NCBI RefSeq assembly: GCF_000756385.1
Contig: NZ_JNFC01000056.1
Location: forward strand, 62,001 to 126,000
Direction: 5' to 3'
From: Sphingopyxis sp. LC363
GTDB lineage: Bacteria; Pseudomonadota; Alphaproteobacteria; Sphingomonadales; Sphingomonadaceae
DNA length: 64,000 nucleotides
The notes below the pieces were generated by a model. The model was not told the DNA's origin and did no database searches. It saw only the letters and a program-made list of their open reading frames with translations. Of the stretch, positions 32,355 to 42,665 are shown piece by piece (the first letter of the stretch is position 1; every line of letters starts with the position of its first letter). Position numbers and translations under genes: made by a program.

Positions 32355-34886
32355 ATGCTTTCAAAAATAACGGTTTATGCCATTGCCGTCACCGCCGCGA
32401 CAGTTCCCGCGCTCGCGGCGCCGACGATGCAGGAGGCCATTGCTTCCGACCCATCGTCCGGCGCGGTCCATCCCGAGCAATGGCCCGAAGTCGCCTATCC
32501 CCAAATCCTGACCCCCAGCGGCGAGGCGCATGTCCGCGCGCTGCTGGCCCGCATGTCGGTCGAGCAGAAGGTCGGCCAGATCATCCAAGCCGACATCGGC
32601 AGCGTGACGCCCGAAGAGGTGCGCGAATATCATCTGGGCTCGGTGCTCAACGGCGGAAACTCGGGGCCCGGCGGCAACGACCTAGCTCCCGCGCGCGACT
32701 GGCTCGCATTGGCCGACGCCTTTTACGCGGCGTCGATGGAGAGCACGCCGGCAATCCCCATCATGTGGGGCACCGACGCCGTGCACGGGCACAGCAATAT
32801 CGTCGGCGCCACCCTGTTTCCCCACAATGTCGGGCTGGGCGCCGCGCGCGATCCCGGACTGATCGAGCGCATCGGCCGGATTACGGCGATCGAAATCCGC
32901 GTCACGGGTCAGGAATGGACTTTCGCCCCAACCGTAACCGTCCCCCAGGATTATCGCTGGGGGCGCGCCTATGAAGGCTATTCGTCGGACCCCGCGCTCG
33001 TCGCGTCCTATGTCGGCAGCATGATCCGCGGGCTGCAAGGACCGCCGTCGACCGCGCCGATACTGGCGGGACCGCATGTCGCCGCAAGCACCAAGCATTT
33101 CCTCGCCGACGGCGCCACCGTCGACGGCAAGGATCAGGGCGACGCGACCGTGTCCGAACTCGAACTGCGCCTCGTCCACGGCGCGCCCTATATTCCCGCG
33201 ATGGAAAATGGCGTCGCCACCGTGATGACCAGCTTTTCGAGCTGGCAAGGCGTGAAGATCGCCGGGAACAAGGGGCTGGTCACCGATATATTGAAAGAGC
33301 GGATGAACTTCGGCGGCTTCGTCGTCACCGACTGGAACGCGCATGGCCAGGTCGCCGGCTGCAGCAACGCCAGTTGCCCCGTCGCCGCCAACGCCGGGAT
33401 CGATATGTTCATGGCCCCCGACAGCTGGCGCGCGCTTTATGCGAGCACGCTGGCGCAGGTGAAGGACGGCACGATCCCGATGGCGCGGCTCGACGACGCG
33501 GTGCTGCGCGTCCTGCGTGTCAAACAGCGGCTGGGGCTGTTCGACGCGGGCAAGCCGTCCGCGCGTGCCTATTCGGGCCGTTACGAACTGCTCGGCGCGC
33601 CCGAGCACCGGGCCGTCGCCCGCGAAGCGGTTCGCAAATCGCTCGTCCTCCTCAAGAACACCGGCCTGCTGCCGCTCAGGCCGCAGGCGCATATCCTCGT
33701 CGCAGGCGACGGCGCCGACGACATCGCCCGCCAGTCGGGCGGCTGGACGCTGAGCTGGCAGGGGACGGGGCTCGATAACGGCGACTTTCCGGGCGCGACC
33801 TCGCTATGGCGCGGCATCGAGCAAAATGTCGCCGCGGCGGGCGGCAGTGCGGAGCTTGCCCCCGATGGCGACTATAAGCAGCGCCCGGATGCGGCGATCG
33901 TCGTCTTCGGCGAAACCCCCTATGCCGAATTTCAGGGCGACATCCCGTCGCTCCAGCTGCGTCCCGAACTGCGCCGCCCCTTCGCAACGATGCGCAAGCT
34001 GAAAGCGGCGGGAATCCCGGTGGTGGCGGTCATGATCACCGGTCGGCCGCTCTTCGTCACCGAAGCGCTGAACGAAGCCGACGCCTTCGTCACGGCTTGG
34101 CTTCCCGGTTCGGAGGGTGCCGGCGTCGCCGACCTGTTGTTCGCACGCAAGGACGGCACGATGGCCTTCGATTTCCAGGGACGCCTGCCGACGGCCTGGC
34201 CAGCGACGGCGAGGCAAGGCGGACCAACGCTGTTTCCTCTCGGCTATGGCCTGACCTACGCCGATGGATCGCAACCGTGGAAAAAGCTTTCGCAGGACAG
34301 CCAGGTTGCCGACGACGGCAGCGGCAGCGGCGTCTATTTCGACAAAGGCGAAGCAACGGCATCATGGTCGCTAATCGTATCGCAAGCCGATGGCAGCGAT
34401 CCGTTGCGCGTGACGACGGTTCCTGCGACCGGCCTGTCGGGTCGCGCGACCGTCAACGCGGCCGATCACACCGTACAGGAAGGGGCGCGGCGCTTCGTCA
34501 TCACTGCGGGCCCTGAGGGCGCTGCGATCGAAATCAACGCCCGGAATGCCATCGATCTTTCGAGAGAGACTAACGGCGACGTCATGCTGCTTGCGACCGT
34601 GAGGCTCGATGCGCCGCTCTCTGCGCCGGTTACCCTGTCGGTTCGCTGCGATGGCTCGGATTGCGGTCGTCCGCTTCTTCTGCCCGAATTTGCTGCGCTC
34701 GTGCCCGGCCAGTGGCGCGTAGTAGGCGTGCCGCTCAAATGCTTCGCGGCGACGGGCGCCGACATGTCACGCATAACCGCCCCGTTTCGCGTGGATACCC
34801 GTGGCAGCCTCAATATCAGTCTCTCGCGAGTCGCCTTGGGTAGCGGCGTGGAAGCCGACGTCGTCGCGAAATGCGCCGAGGCCTGA
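32355..34886 (+). CDS. Exported GH3 beta-glucosidase/glucan exo-hydrolase (ExoP-like)
   Basis: 843 residues. The signal peptide is MLSKITVYAIAVTAATVPALAAP. The GH3 N-terminal barrel shows MSVEQKVGQIIQADI, IPIMWGTDAVHGHSNIVGAT, ASTKHFLADGATVDGKDQG and the nucleophile aspartate in GGFVVTDWNAHGQV (about residue 325). The alpha/beta sandwich domain follows (LLKNTGLLPLRPQ, ILVAGDGADDIARQSGGWT). The C-terminal 190 residues form an extra beta-rich domain like that of marine ExoP enzymes active on beta-1,3/1,4-glucans. It releases glucose from beta-gluco-oligosaccharides in the periplasm. Regulation is probably by the nearby LacI protein. Confidence 0.92.
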   Translation: MLSKITVYAIAVTAATVPALAAPTMQEAIASDPSSGAVHPEQWPEVAYPQILTPSGEAHVRALLARMSVEQKVGQIIQADIGSVTPEEVREYHLGSVLNGGNSGPGGNDLAPARDWLALADAFYAASMESTPAIPIMWGTDAVHGHSNIVGATLFPHNVGLGAARDPGLIERIGRITAIEIRVTGQEWTFAPTVTVPQDYRWGRAYEGYSSDPALVASYVGSMIRGLQGPPSTAPILAGPHVAASTKHFLADGATVDGKDQGDATVSELELRLVHGAPYIPAMENGVATVMTSFSSWQGVKIAGNKGLVTDILKERMNFGGFVVTDWNAHGQVAGCSNASCPVAANAGIDMFMAPDSWRALYASTLAQVKDGTIPMARLDDAVLRVLRVKQRLGLFDAGKPSARAYSGRYELLGAPEHRAVAREAVRKSLVLLKNTGLLPLRPQAHILVAGDGADDIARQSGGWTLSWQGTGLDNGDFPGATSLWRGIEQNVAAAGGSAELAPDGDYKQRPDAAIVVFGETPYAEFQGDIPSLQLRPELRRPFATMRKLKAAGIPVVAVMITGRPLFVTEALNEADAFVTAWLPGSEGAGVADLLFARKDGTMAFDFQGRLPTAWPATARQGGPTLFPLGYGLTYADGSQPWKKLSQDSQVADDGSGSGVYFDKGEATASWSLIVSQADGSDPLRVTTVPATGLSGRATVNAADHTVQEGARRFVITAGPEGAAIEINARNAIDLSRETNGDVMLLATVRLDAPLSAPVTLSVRCDGSDCGRPLLLPEFAALVPGQWRVVGVPLKCFAATGADMSRITAPFRVDTRGSLNISLSRVALGSGVEADVVAKCAEA

Positions 34887-35271
<385 letters not shown>

Positions 35272-35273
35272 TG

Positions 35274-35287
35274 ATACTACATAGTAT
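35274..35287. promoter_or_regulatory. AT-rich palindrome before the integrase-like remnant
   Basis: ATACTA-CA-TAGTAT is a perfect 6-2-6 palindrome in an unusually AT-rich patch (35270-35390). GTACGCTA occurs at 35244 and 35263 and again near 35327. This resembles the regulatory DNA ahead of an integrase gene. Confidence 0.35.
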
Positions 35288-35296
35288 GCTTACGTC

Positions 35297-35371
35297 ATGC
35301 TTACGCGAAAGAACCGAACCTATTTGGTACGCTATTTTCACCAGAAAAAGCGTTTAATACCAAGGAGATAG
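35297..35371 (+). pseudogene. Remnant of a phage-type tyrosine integrase (N-terminus only)
   Basis: A 24-codon frame reads MLTRKNRTYLVRYFHQKKRL and soon stops. Many prophage or island integrases begin with a basic strand of the type M-L-T-R-x-x-x-T-Y-x-V-R. Nothing further of the gene remains before the tRNA fragment at 35400. The patch is much more AT-rich than its surroundings, consistent with foreign origin. The identification rests on about 13 residues. Confidence 0.35.
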
Positions 35372-35399
35372 ATGGAAATTTACCGAGAAATTAGCGCTT

Positions 35400-35448
<49 letters not shown>

Positions 35449-35580
35449 TGATAGAGCGCGGCCTCTAGCAAGCCCTTGGCCCGCCAGCAATGGCCTATCG
35501 ACCGGCGCGCGCGGATATGCGAAGCGGGCCCCGCAAAGAGGACGGGAGCGTTGGCGAAACTATCCGAACAGAGCTGGCCG

Positions 35581-36615
35581 ATGGCCGCCGACCTTTACGG
35601 CGAAATGCAGCTCGAGGCGAATCCGCCCGCGCGGCATCGCTGGCGCGACTATCTGCCGGGCAGCCTCGTCACCGCCATCGCCGCGCTCGCCGCCGCCTGG
35701 CTCGCCGATCATTATGCCGCGCCGATCGTGCTGATGGGGCTGCTCATCGGCCTCGCCCTGTCCTTCCTGTCGCAGGACAAGCGCACCCACGCCGGGCTCG
35801 ACCTGATGTCGCAAACCGCGCTGCGCATCGGCATCGTGCTCGTCGGCGCGCGGATCACCGCTGGCCAGCTCGCCGAGCTGGGACCGCTGCCCTTCGCGCT
35901 GCTCGTCGTCATCATGCTCGCGGTGATCGTCGCGACCGTCGTCGTCGCGCCGCTGTTCCGGCAGGACAAGCAGGCTGCGCTGCTCGCGGGCGGCGCGACC
36001 GCGATCTGCGGCGCGTCGGCGGCGCTGGCGCTTTATTCGCTGATCGGCGACAAGCGCATCGACCAGGCGCGCTTCACGCTGACCCTCGTCGGCATCACCG
36101 TCGCGAGCGCGCTGGCGATGACGCTCTATCCGGTGCTCGCGGCGCAGCTCGGCCTGACCGACGCGCAGGCGGGATTCCTGATCGGCGCGTCGGTCCACGA
36201 CGTCGCGCAGGCGATCGGCGGCGGCTTTTCCTTCTCGCAGCCGGCGGGCGAGGTCGCAACGATCGTCAAACTGACGCGCGTCGCGCTGCTCGCCCCGATG
36301 CTGATGCTGATCGCGCTCTGGCTCGGCCGCAACGGCGAAGCGGGCGCCGAGACGCGCATTCCGTTCCGCCTGCCCTGGTTCATCCTCGGCTTTCTCGGCT
36401 TCGCGGCGATCAATTCGCTCGTCGTGATTCCGAGGCCCGCGCAGGATGCCGCCGCGACCGCCGCGCAGGCGCTGCTTCTCCTCGCGATCGTAGCCACCGC
36501 GATGAAGGCGCGGCTGCACCTGCTGCTCGATCAGGGATGGCGCAGCTTCGCGCCGATCATCGTCGCAACGCTGACCAGCTTTTTGCTGTCCTTGGGCGCC
36601 GCGCTGCTGTTATGA
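35581..36615 (+). CDS. YeiH/UPF0324-family membrane transporter (putative sulfate exporter type)
   Basis: 344 residues from the ATG at 35581; a TTG at 35551 with AGGA eight bases upstream is also plausible. Nine to ten hydrophobic segments are visible. Family motifs are APIVLMGLLIGLALSFL, GIVLVGARITAGQLAELG, ATAICGASAALALYSLIGDK and IGASVHDVAQAIGGGF. The family is predicted to export anions, with sulfate suggested for some members. It starts just outside the truncated tRNA and is probably the first native gene beyond the inserted segment. Confidence 0.85.
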   Translation: MAADLYGEMQLEANPPARHRWRDYLPGSLVTAIAALAAAWLADHYAAPIVLMGLLIGLALSFLSQDKRTHAGLDLMSQTALRIGIVLVGARITAGQLAELGPLPFALLVVIMLAVIVATVVVAPLFRQDKQAALLAGGATAICGASAALALYSLIGDKRIDQARFTLTLVGITVASALAMTLYPVLAAQLGLTDAQAGFLIGASVHDVAQAIGGGFSFSQPAGEVATIVKLTRVALLAPMLMLIALWLGRNGEAGAETRIPFRLPWFILGFLGFAAINSLVVIPRPAQDAAATAAQALLLLAIVATAMKARLHLLLDQGWRSFAPIIVATLTSFLLSLGAALLL

Positions 36616-36646
36616 CGGCGTGACGTCAGTACAACACCCCGGAATC

Positions 36647-37414
36647 TCAGCCTTTCGGTAAGGCCCAGCTCACCGTCAGCTGCGTCGCGCGGCGCGGGAT
36701 GTCGAGCTTCGCCTCGCTGAAATTGACCTTCTCGTTGGGCGGCAGCATCCGAACCGGCGGCTTGATCGTCCAGCTGTAGACGATCGTCCCCTGCGCATCG
36801 CGCAGCTCGGCGAGGATCGGCGGCACGCGCTGTTCGCGGTCGGTGGGGTTGATGATCACCCCCGACGCGGCGAAATAGATCGTCCCGTCGGCGAGTTCGC
36901 GATGATCCTGGTTCGGCGGCAGCTCGATCACCAGGTCGGGTTCATCGACGCCGCCCGGCAGGCCGAGCCCCTGCGCCCAGCCCGGCAGGCCGAAATAGGC
37001 GAGCCCCGCGGTCGCGGCGATCATCAGCACGGCGGCGCTCGCGGCGATCGCCGTCCAGCGCTTCGCCGGGTTGCGCCGCGGGCGGCGGAACGGCAGCGGC
37101 GCGTCGGCCGCGATGGGCGCCGCGCGCGGCATGGGGTCCACGGCGGCGGCAAAGGCGGGCGGCGCCGGAGCGGGAGCCGGAGTGGGCGAAGGCTCTGCAA
37201 CCTCCGATTGCGTGCCGGCGGCGGGTTCGGCGGCCGGCGTTGGCGTCGCCGCGGAGGCTTCGACCGCCGGGGCGGGCGGCGTTGCGGCGGGTGCGGCGGG
37301 TTCCTGGAACCAGCTGTGCCGGCAATTGGCGCAGCGCACCGTGCGCCCCGTCGGACCGATCGCCGTATCGGGAACGACATAGCGTGTGTGGCAGGACGGG
37401 CAGGCAAGGATCAT
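36647..37414 (-). CDS. MJ0042 zinc-ribbon membrane protein with DUF3426 domain
   Basis: 255 residues. The N-terminal zinc ribbon has C5-x2-C8 and C28-x2-C31 ([25 protein letters not shown]). A proline/alanine-rich linker of about 70 residues follows, then one transmembrane helix (about 120-140: [20 protein letters not shown]) and a C-terminal DUF3426 beta domain ([40 protein letters not shown]). This combination is common next to ftsE in alphaproteobacteria. Its role is unknown; a sensor or envelope assembly factor is possible. It converges with the YeiH-type gene, 31 bases away. Confidence 0.82.
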   Translation of the reverse strand: MILACPSCHTRYVVPDTAIGPTGRTVRCANCRHSWFQEPAAPAATPPAPAVEASAATPTPAAEPAAGTQSEVAEPSPTPAPAPAPPAFAAAVDPMPRAAPIAADAPLPFRRPRRNPAKRWTAIAASAAVLMIAATAGLAYFGLPGWAQGLGLPGGVDEPDLVIELPPNQDHRELADGTIYFAASGVIINPTDREQRVPPILAELRDAQGTIVYSWTIKPPVRMLPPNEKVNFSEAKLDIPRRATQLTVSWALPKG

Positions 37415-37572
37415 GGGATCCCTCTAAACACGCCGATTCGCGCGTTGCAAGCGCCGCGTTTCACTCGCACCTTGTCCTTGGTGGATAGCCGTGCGACAGG
37501 CAGGTGGATGAGCGGACCAGCGCACCCGACCCCAGACCCCGCGCAGGCGCACGATCGCTGCGGCGCGACGTC

Positions 37573-38304
37573 ATGACCGACGCGTCCCCGGCGCGCCCCG
37601 GCGGTGCGATGGTCGAATTCGACGGCGTCGGGCTGCGCTACGGCCCCGATGCCGAAATCCTCTCCGACATCAGCTTCAACCTCCAGCCGGGCAGCTTCTA
37701 TTTCCTCACCGGCGCGTCGGGTGCGGGCAAGACGTCGCTGCTCAAGATGCTCTATCTCGCGCAGCGGCCGAGCCGCGGCATCGTCCGCCTGTTCGGCGAG
37801 GATCTGGTCGCGATGCCGCGCCACCGCCTGCCCGGCTTTCGCCGCCGCATCGGCGTCGTTTTTCAGGACTTCCGCCTGATCCCGCATCTGAGCGCGCGCG
37901 ACAATATCGCGCTGCCGCTGCGCATCGCAGGGGTCAGCGAAGAGGATCTTTCGGGTCCTGTGGGCGAAATGCTGAGCTGGATCGGGCTGGGCGATCGCGC
38001 CGACGCGCGCCCCGCGACGCTGTCGGGCGGCGAGCAGCAGCGCGTCGCGATCGCGCGCGCGGTGATCGCGCGCCCGCAATTGCTCGTCGCCGACGAGCCG
38101 ACGGGTAACGTCGACCCCGAGATGGCGATGCGCCTCTTGGGCCTGTTCGAGGCCTTGAACCGCCTCGGCACCACCGTCGTCGTCGCGACCCACGACATCC
38201 ACCTGATCAGCCGCATCGAAAATGCGCAGATGATGCGGCTCGAAAAGGGCCGCCTCGCCGACCCCACCGGCGCGCTGCGCTATCCGCCGGCAAATCGCGC
38301 ATGA
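37573..38304 (+). CDS. ftsE: Cell division ATP-binding protein FtsE
   Basis: 243 residues from the ATG at 37573. All ABC ATPase motifs are present: Walker A GASGAGKTSLLKML (about 46), Q-loop VVFQDFRLIPHLSARDNIAL, signature LSGGEQQRVAIARAVI, Walker B LLVADEPTGNVDPE, and the H-loop ATHDIHLI. FtsE forms with FtsX a complex that activates peptidoglycan hydrolases at the septum. Sequence and order (ftsX overlapping by four bases) agree. It is divergent from the zinc-ribbon gene. Confidence 0.95.
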   Translation: MTDASPARPGGAMVEFDGVGLRYGPDAEILSDISFNLQPGSFYFLTGASGAGKTSLLKMLYLAQRPSRGIVRLFGEDLVAMPRHRLPGFRRRIGVVFQDFRLIPHLSARDNIALPLRIAGVSEEDLSGPVGEMLSWIGLGDRADARPATLSGGEQQRVAIARAVIARPQLLVADEPTGNVDPEMAMRLLGLFEALNRLGTTVVVATHDIHLISRIENAQMMRLEKGRLADPTGALRYPPANRA

Positions 38305-39206
38305 TCATCCCGCGCGTCCCCGTCCAGCATCGCCGCCTGCTGCCCGACCGCCGCCTGTCGGGGCCGACGCCGTGGGTCGTCGCGATCCTGATGATGCTGA
38401 CCTTGCTCGCCGCCGCCGCCGGGGTCGGTCTTGCCCGCTCTGCAAACGCGATCGGCGACGCGATTGCCGGGCGCGTCACCGTCCAGATCGTCACCGCCAA
38501 CCCGGTGACGCGCGCCGAGCAGGCGGCGGCACTCCGCCGCGCCGCAGCCGCGCAGCCCTTCGTGCGGTCGGCGCGTTCGGTCGAGCGCGAGGAGCTGCAG
38601 GCGACGCTCGGCCAATGGTTCGGCAGCGCAGACGGCGACGACCCGGTGCTGAAGTCGCTGCCGCTGCCCGCCCTGGTCGATGTCGATTTCGTCGGCGAGG
38701 ACCGCGGCAGCCATATGGAGGCGCTCCGTGCCCTCGTCGCGCGCGAGGCGCCGGGCGCGCGGATCATCCCGCACGCCGAATGGCTGGGTCCCGTCGCGCG
38801 GCTCATCCGTTCGCTCGCGTGGATCGCCGGCGCCATGGTGCTGCTGATGGCGGCGGCGAGCGCCGCGGTGGTGATCATGACCGCACGCGCCGCGCTCGGC
38901 ACCCATTATGCGACGATCGAGATGCTCCATATGATCGGCGCGACCGACCGCCAGATCACGCGGCTGTTCCAGCGCCGCATCGCGATCGACACCGCCTATG
39001 GCATCGCGCTCGGCAGCACCGTCGCCGCGGCGATCCTGCTGCTCATCGGCTGGCAATGGTCGGGCGTCACCGCGGGCCTCGCCGCGACCGCATCGCTCGG
39101 CCCCGCGGGCTGGGCGCTCTTGCTGGCGCTGCCGCTATTGGCTATCGCGCTGGCTGCCCTCACCGCGCGGCAGACCCTGCTCGCGGCGCTCAAGAAGATT
39201 CTATGA
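38301..39206 (+). CDS. ftsX: Cell division protein FtsX
   Basis: 301 residues in the FtsX/MacB permease fold: cytoplasmic N-terminus, membrane helix 1 (about 25-45, PWVVAILMMLTLLAAAAGVG), a periplasmic domain of about 125 residues, then helices near 174-196, 228-255 and 270-290, including the TIEMLHMIGATDRQITRLFQ coupling segment. It transmits FtsE ATP hydrolysis to periplasmic hydrolase activators. ATGA overlaps with both neighbours show a tightly coupled operon. Confidence 0.92.
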   Translation: MIIPRVPVQHRRLLPDRRLSGPTPWVVAILMMLTLLAAAAGVGLARSANAIGDAIAGRVTVQIVTANPVTRAEQAAALRRAAAAQPFVRSARSVEREELQATLGQWFGSADGDDPVLKSLPLPALVDVDFVGEDRGSHMEALRALVAREAPGARIIPHAEWLGPVARLIRSLAWIAGAMVLLMAAASAAVVIMTARAALGTHYATIEMLHMIGATDRQITRLFQRRIAIDTAYGIALGSTVAAAILLLIGWQWSGVTAGLAATASLGPAGWALLLALPLLAIALAALTARQTLLAALKKIL

Positions 39207-39733
39207 TCAAGCGCCTGATTTCCCTGTTGTTTCTGGCCTGGGTGCTGGGCTTCGCATGGTTTGCGCTGCTGTTGCCTTTGCCCGCCGACGCACAAAAGAC
39301 CGACGCGATCGTCGTGCTCACCGGCGGCCCCGGCCGCATCGACCGCGCGCTCGAACGGCTCGAGGCGGGCGACGCCAAGCGCCTGCTCATCAGCGGCGTC
39401 GCGCGCGAGGTGAAGCCGCGCGAGCTCGCCGCCGAATATAAGCGCCCGGTTTCGCTGTTCGACTGCTGCATCGCATTGGGGTTCGAGGCCGAGGATACGC
39501 GCTCGAACGCGACCGAGGTCGCGACCTGGGCACAGCGGCGCAAGTACAAGAGCATCCGGCTGGTCACCACCGACTGGCACATGCGCCGCGCCGAATATGA
39601 GATTGGCCGCGCGGTCGGCGACACGGTGACGATCCTGCCCGACGCGGTGCGCAGCCAGCCCAGTTTCGCGACCCTGTTCCGCGAATATCATAAATATCTC
39701 GCGGGGCTGGCGGGCGGCCTCCTCGGGCTCTAA
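39203..39733 (+). CDS. DUF218/YdcF-family envelope protein
   Basis: 176 residues. A single N-terminal membrane anchor or signal (SLLFLAWVLGFAWFALLLPL) is followed by the DUF218 core: TDAIVVLTGGPGRIDRALER, KRLLISGVARE, SNATEVATWAQRRKYKSIRL and TTDWHMRRAEYEIGRA. Relatives include ElyC/SanA-type proteins linked to envelope integrity and undecaprenyl-phosphate use. It overlaps ftsX by four bases and precedes plsC by 11 bases, so it shares their transcript. Confidence 0.85.
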   Translation: MIKRLISLLFLAWVLGFAWFALLLPLPADAQKTDAIVVLTGGPGRIDRALERLEAGDAKRLLISGVAREVKPRELAAEYKRPVSLFDCCIALGFEAEDTRSNATEVATWAQRRKYKSIRLVTTDWHMRRAEYEIGRAVGDTVTILPDAVRSQPSFATLFREYHKYLAGLAGGLLGL

Positions 39734-39744
39734 AGCGGGCGCCG

Positions 39745-40476
39745 ATGCGCTACACCATCGCCCTCTTTCGCTCGATCCTCTTCTGGCTGCTGTTCGTGCT
39801 GATGAGCAGCATCAGCTCGATCGGCGCGGTGGTCTCGCTGCCGATCTCGCACCGCGCCACCATCTGGTTCGTGCGGATCTGGGCGCAGTTCCACCGGCTG
39901 ATCTGCCGCTTCGTGCTCGGGCAAAAGATCGTCATCGAGGGCGAAATGCCCGACAGCCCGGTGCTGTACGTCTTCAAGCATGAATCGGCGTTCGAAACGG
40001 TCGAACAGCCGATGCTGTTCAAACATCCCGCGGTGTTCGCGAAGGAAGAGCTGTTTTCGATCCCCGTCTGGGGCCAGGCGGCGCGCTTCTATGGCCTGAT
40101 CCCCGTCGATCGCGACGGCGGCGGCAAGGCGATGCGCGCAATGCTCGGCGCCGCGAAAGCCGCGCTCGCGGGCGGGCGCCCGCTCGTCCTGTTCGCCGAA
40201 GGCACGCGCGTCGCGCACGGCGAGGCGCCGCAGCTGCGCTCGGGCTTCGCGGGCGTCTACCGCCTGCTCGGCGTGCCGGTGATCCCGGTCGCGGTGAACA
40301 GCGGCATCGCCTATCCGCCGCGCAAATGGGTCAAATGGCCGGGCACGATCACCTACAAGGTCGGCGAAACCATCCCCGCCGGGCTGCCGCGCGACGAGGC
40401 CGAGGAGCGCGTCTGGCGTGCGATCAACGCGCTGAACCCACCCGAGGCGTTGCTGGAAGGCTACAAAGCCCCTTAA
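39745..40476 (+). CDS. plsC: 1-Acyl-sn-glycerol-3-phosphate acyltransferase PlsC
   Basis: 243 residues, one N-terminal membrane helix (ILFWLLFVLMSSISSIGAVV). Acyltransferase blocks are YVFKHESAFETVEQP (block I), GLIPVDRDGG (block II), LVLFAEGTRVAHGEAPQLRS (block III) and VPVIPVAVNSG (block IV). It makes phosphatidic acid from lysophosphatidate. Block I has H79-x4-E84 where the textbook motif is H-x4-D; the conservative change occurs in several alphaproteobacterial homologues. It is the last gene of the ftsEX-DUF218-plsC run. Confidence 0.9.
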   Translation: MRYTIALFRSILFWLLFVLMSSISSIGAVVSLPISHRATIWFVRIWAQFHRLICRFVLGQKIVIEGEMPDSPVLYVFKHESAFETVEQPMLFKHPAVFAKEELFSIPVWGQAARFYGLIPVDRDGGGKAMRAMLGAAKAALAGGRPLVLFAEGTRVAHGEAPQLRSGFAGVYRLLGVPVIPVAVNSGIAYPPRKWVKWPGTITYKVGETIPAGLPRDEAEERVWRAINALNPPEALLEGYKAP

Positions 40477-40477
40477 T

Positions 40478-40556
40478 CCGTTCGTGTCGAGCGAAGTCGA
40501 GACACGCGAAGGCTTGGGCTGTGCAGGCGTATCTCGACTTCGCTCGATACGAACGG
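40478..40556. repeat. Palindromic repeat (CCGTTCGTGTCGAGCGAAGTCGAGA type)
   Basis: The 25-base arms at 40478-40502 and 40532-40556 are complementary with one mismatch. The element starts two bases after the plsC stop and lies between convergent plsC and tyrA. The CGAGCGAAGTCGAGA core also appears, shortened, inside the 18097-18209 element. Confidence 0.75.
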
Positions 40557-40578
40557 CGGTTGGAGATGATTCGGTGGA

Positions 40579-41481
40579 CTAATGTTTCCGCCCGAAATCG
40601 GGCGCCGCATCATCCTGCCCCTGCTCGATGATCGACCGCCGGATCGCGCGCGTGCGCGTGAACCAGTCCTCGAGCTTGGCGCCGTCGCCGCGGCGGATCG
40701 CCTGCTGAAGCGCCGTCAGATCCTCGTTGAACCGCTGCAAGGTTGCGAGCACCGCATCCTTGTTGGCGAGGAACACGTCGCGCCACATCACCGGGTCGCT
40801 GGCCGCGATGCGCGTGAAGTCGCGGAAACCGCCCGCCGAATATTTGATCACTTCGCTCTCGGTGACCTCTTCGAGCTCGCTCGCGGTGCCGACGATCGTA
40901 TAGGCGATAAGGTGCGGCAAATGGCTCGTCACCGCGAGCACCATGTCGTGATGCGCGGCGTCCATGACGTCGACTTTCGCGCCGAGCGCCTGCCAGAAGG
41001 ACGTCACCGCCGTCACCGCCTCGCCCGACGCCCCCGCGCCGGGGGTGACGATGCACCAGCGACGATCGAACAGGGTCGCGAAACCCGCGGCGGGACCGCT
41101 GTTCTCGGTCCCCGCGACCGGGTGCGCCGGGATGACGATATGGTCGGGCAGCGCCTTTGCCAGCGCGTCCGCCACGCCGGCTTTCGACGATCCGACGTCC
41201 GAAATGATCGCCCCCGCCTTCAGCCCCGGCGCGATCGCCGCCGCCGCGTCGGCCATGCGCCCGACCGGGACCGCGAGGATGACGAGGTCGGCATCGGCCA
41301 CAGCCGCGGCGGGATCGTCGACGATCGTGTCGCAAAGGCCCAGCGCGCGCGCGACCCCGCGCACATCGTCGCTGGCGTCATGGCCGGTCACCGCCACCTC
41401 TGGCAACCGTTCCGCCACCGCGCGCGCGATCGACGAGCCGATCAGGCCCAGTCCGATGACCGCGACCTTGCGGATCGCCAT
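40579..41481 (-). CDS. tyrA: Prephenate/arogenate dehydrogenase TyrA
   Basis: 300 residues. The NAD(P) Rossmann start VAVIGLGLIGSSIARAV is followed by VILAVPVGRMAD, IISDVGSSKAGV, IPAHPVAGTENSGPAAGFAT and the dehydrogenase domain with HHDMVLAVTSHLPHLIAYTI and the SAGGFRDFTRIAASDPVMWR signature. It oxidises prephenate or arogenate toward tyrosine. There is no ACT or chorismate mutase domain. The hisC-family stop overlaps its start by one base, an aromatic pair common in alphaproteobacteria. Confidence 0.95.
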   Translation of the reverse strand: MAIRKVAVIGLGLIGSSIARAVAERLPEVAVTGHDASDDVRGVARALGLCDTIVDDPAAAVADADLVILAVPVGRMADAAAAIAPGLKAGAIISDVGSSKAGVADALAKALPDHIVIPAHPVAGTENSGPAAGFATLFDRRWCIVTPGAGASGEAVTAVTSFWQALGAKVDVMDAAHHDMVLAVTSHLPHLIAYTIVGTASELEEVTESEVIKYSAGGFRDFTRIAASDPVMWRDVFLANKDAVLATLQRFNEDLTALQQAIRRGDGAKLEDWFTRTRAIRRSIIEQGQDDAAPDFGRKH

Positions 41482-42596
41482 CAGCCGTTCAGCGCCGCGC
41501 GGATCGCCGCCGCGAGCCCGCGCGTCTCGTCCGCGGTGCCGATCGTCATGCGCAGCGCATTGGGTAGCCCCTGCCCCGGCAGCCAGCGGACGATATAGCC
41601 CGCGTCCATCAGCCGATTATAGACCGTCTCGGCGCTCACATCGCCTTCGAACAGCACGAGCAGGAAATTGCACGCCGACGGCACGACGCGCACGCCATGG
41701 TTGCCGAGGCTTTCGAGCTCGCCCGCCAGCCACGCGCGCCATGTCGCATTATGCTCGCGGCTGTGCGCGACGAATTCCTCGTCGCCGAGCGCCGCGATCG
41801 CCGCCGCCTGTCCGGCGCGCGTCACGTTGAACGGCAAACGGATACGATGCAGCGCCGAAATCACCTCGGCTGCGGCATAGCCCCAGCCGATGCGTTCGGC
41901 GGCGAGCCCGTGGATCTTCGAAAAGGTGCGCGTGATGAACACGTTCGGCTGCGTCTTGGCGAGTTCGAGCCCGCCGTCATCCTCGGCCTCCGACAGATAT
42001 TCGCTATACGCCTGGTCGATCACGAACAGGACGTTCTTGGGCAGACCCGCGTAAAGCCGCTGGACCTCCTCGCGCGTCGCGAGCGTGCCGGTGGGGTTGT
42101 TCGGATTGGCGAGATAGACGACGCGGGTCTTGTCGGTCACCGCCGCGAGCAACGCGTCGACGTCGGTCGCATAGTCGCGATCGTCGGCCTCGACCGGGAC
42201 CGCGCCGACGCGCCGCGCGGCGATCTCGTAGACCGCAAAGCCGTAGCGCACATAGAGAATCTCGTCGCCCACCCCGGCGTAAGTGCCCGCCGCGAGGTGG
42301 AGCAGCTCGTCCGACCCGTTGCCGCAGATGATCCGCGCCGGATCGAGCCCGAACTTCGCCGCGATCGTCTCGCGCAGCTCGACAGAGCCGGGATCGGGAT
42401 AGCGCGACAACGCATCGGCCGCGCCCTGCGCCGCCGCGAAGGCCGCGCGCGCCTTCTCGCCCGTCCCGAGCGGATTTTCGTTCGCGCTCAATTTGATCAG
42501 CGGACGGCCATCGGCGCCGGCTGACTTGCCGGGAACATAGGGAGCGATGCCGCTGATCCACGGCTTGGGCACAAGGGTTTCGGTCGCGTCGGTCAT
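41481..42596 (-). CDS. hisC: Histidinol-phosphate/aromatic aminotransferase HisC
   Basis: 371 residues from the ATG at 42596. PLP class I/II fold: [74 protein letters not shown], and the Schiff-base lysine in [20 protein letters not shown]. HisC makes histidinol phosphate from imidazoleacetol phosphate. Directly upstream of tyrA it probably also transaminates prephenate or hydroxyphenylpyruvate. Confidence 0.93.
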   Translation of the reverse strand: MTDATETLVPKPWISGIAPYVPGKSAGADGRPLIKLSANENPLGTGEKARAAFAAAQGAADALSRYPDPGSVELRETIAAKFGLDPARIICGNGSDELLHLAAGTYAGVGDEILYVRYGFAVYEIAARRVGAVPVEADDRDYATDVDALLAAVTDKTRVVYLANPNNPTGTLATREEVQRLYAGLPKNVLFVIDQAYSEYLSEAEDDGGLELAKTQPNVFITRTFSKIHGLAAERIGWGYAAAEVISALHRIRLPFNVTRAGQAAAIAALGDEEFVAHSREHNATWRAWLAGELESLGNHGVRVVPSACNFLLVLFEGDVSAETVYNRLMDAGYIVRWLPGQGLPNALRMTIGTADETRGLAAAIRAALNG

Positions 42597-42665
42597 GCCG
42601 CGCCGTTTAACGGCTGTGCGCCCCGAGTCCAGTGGGCGAAACGCCAAGCTCGACCTTTACTCGTT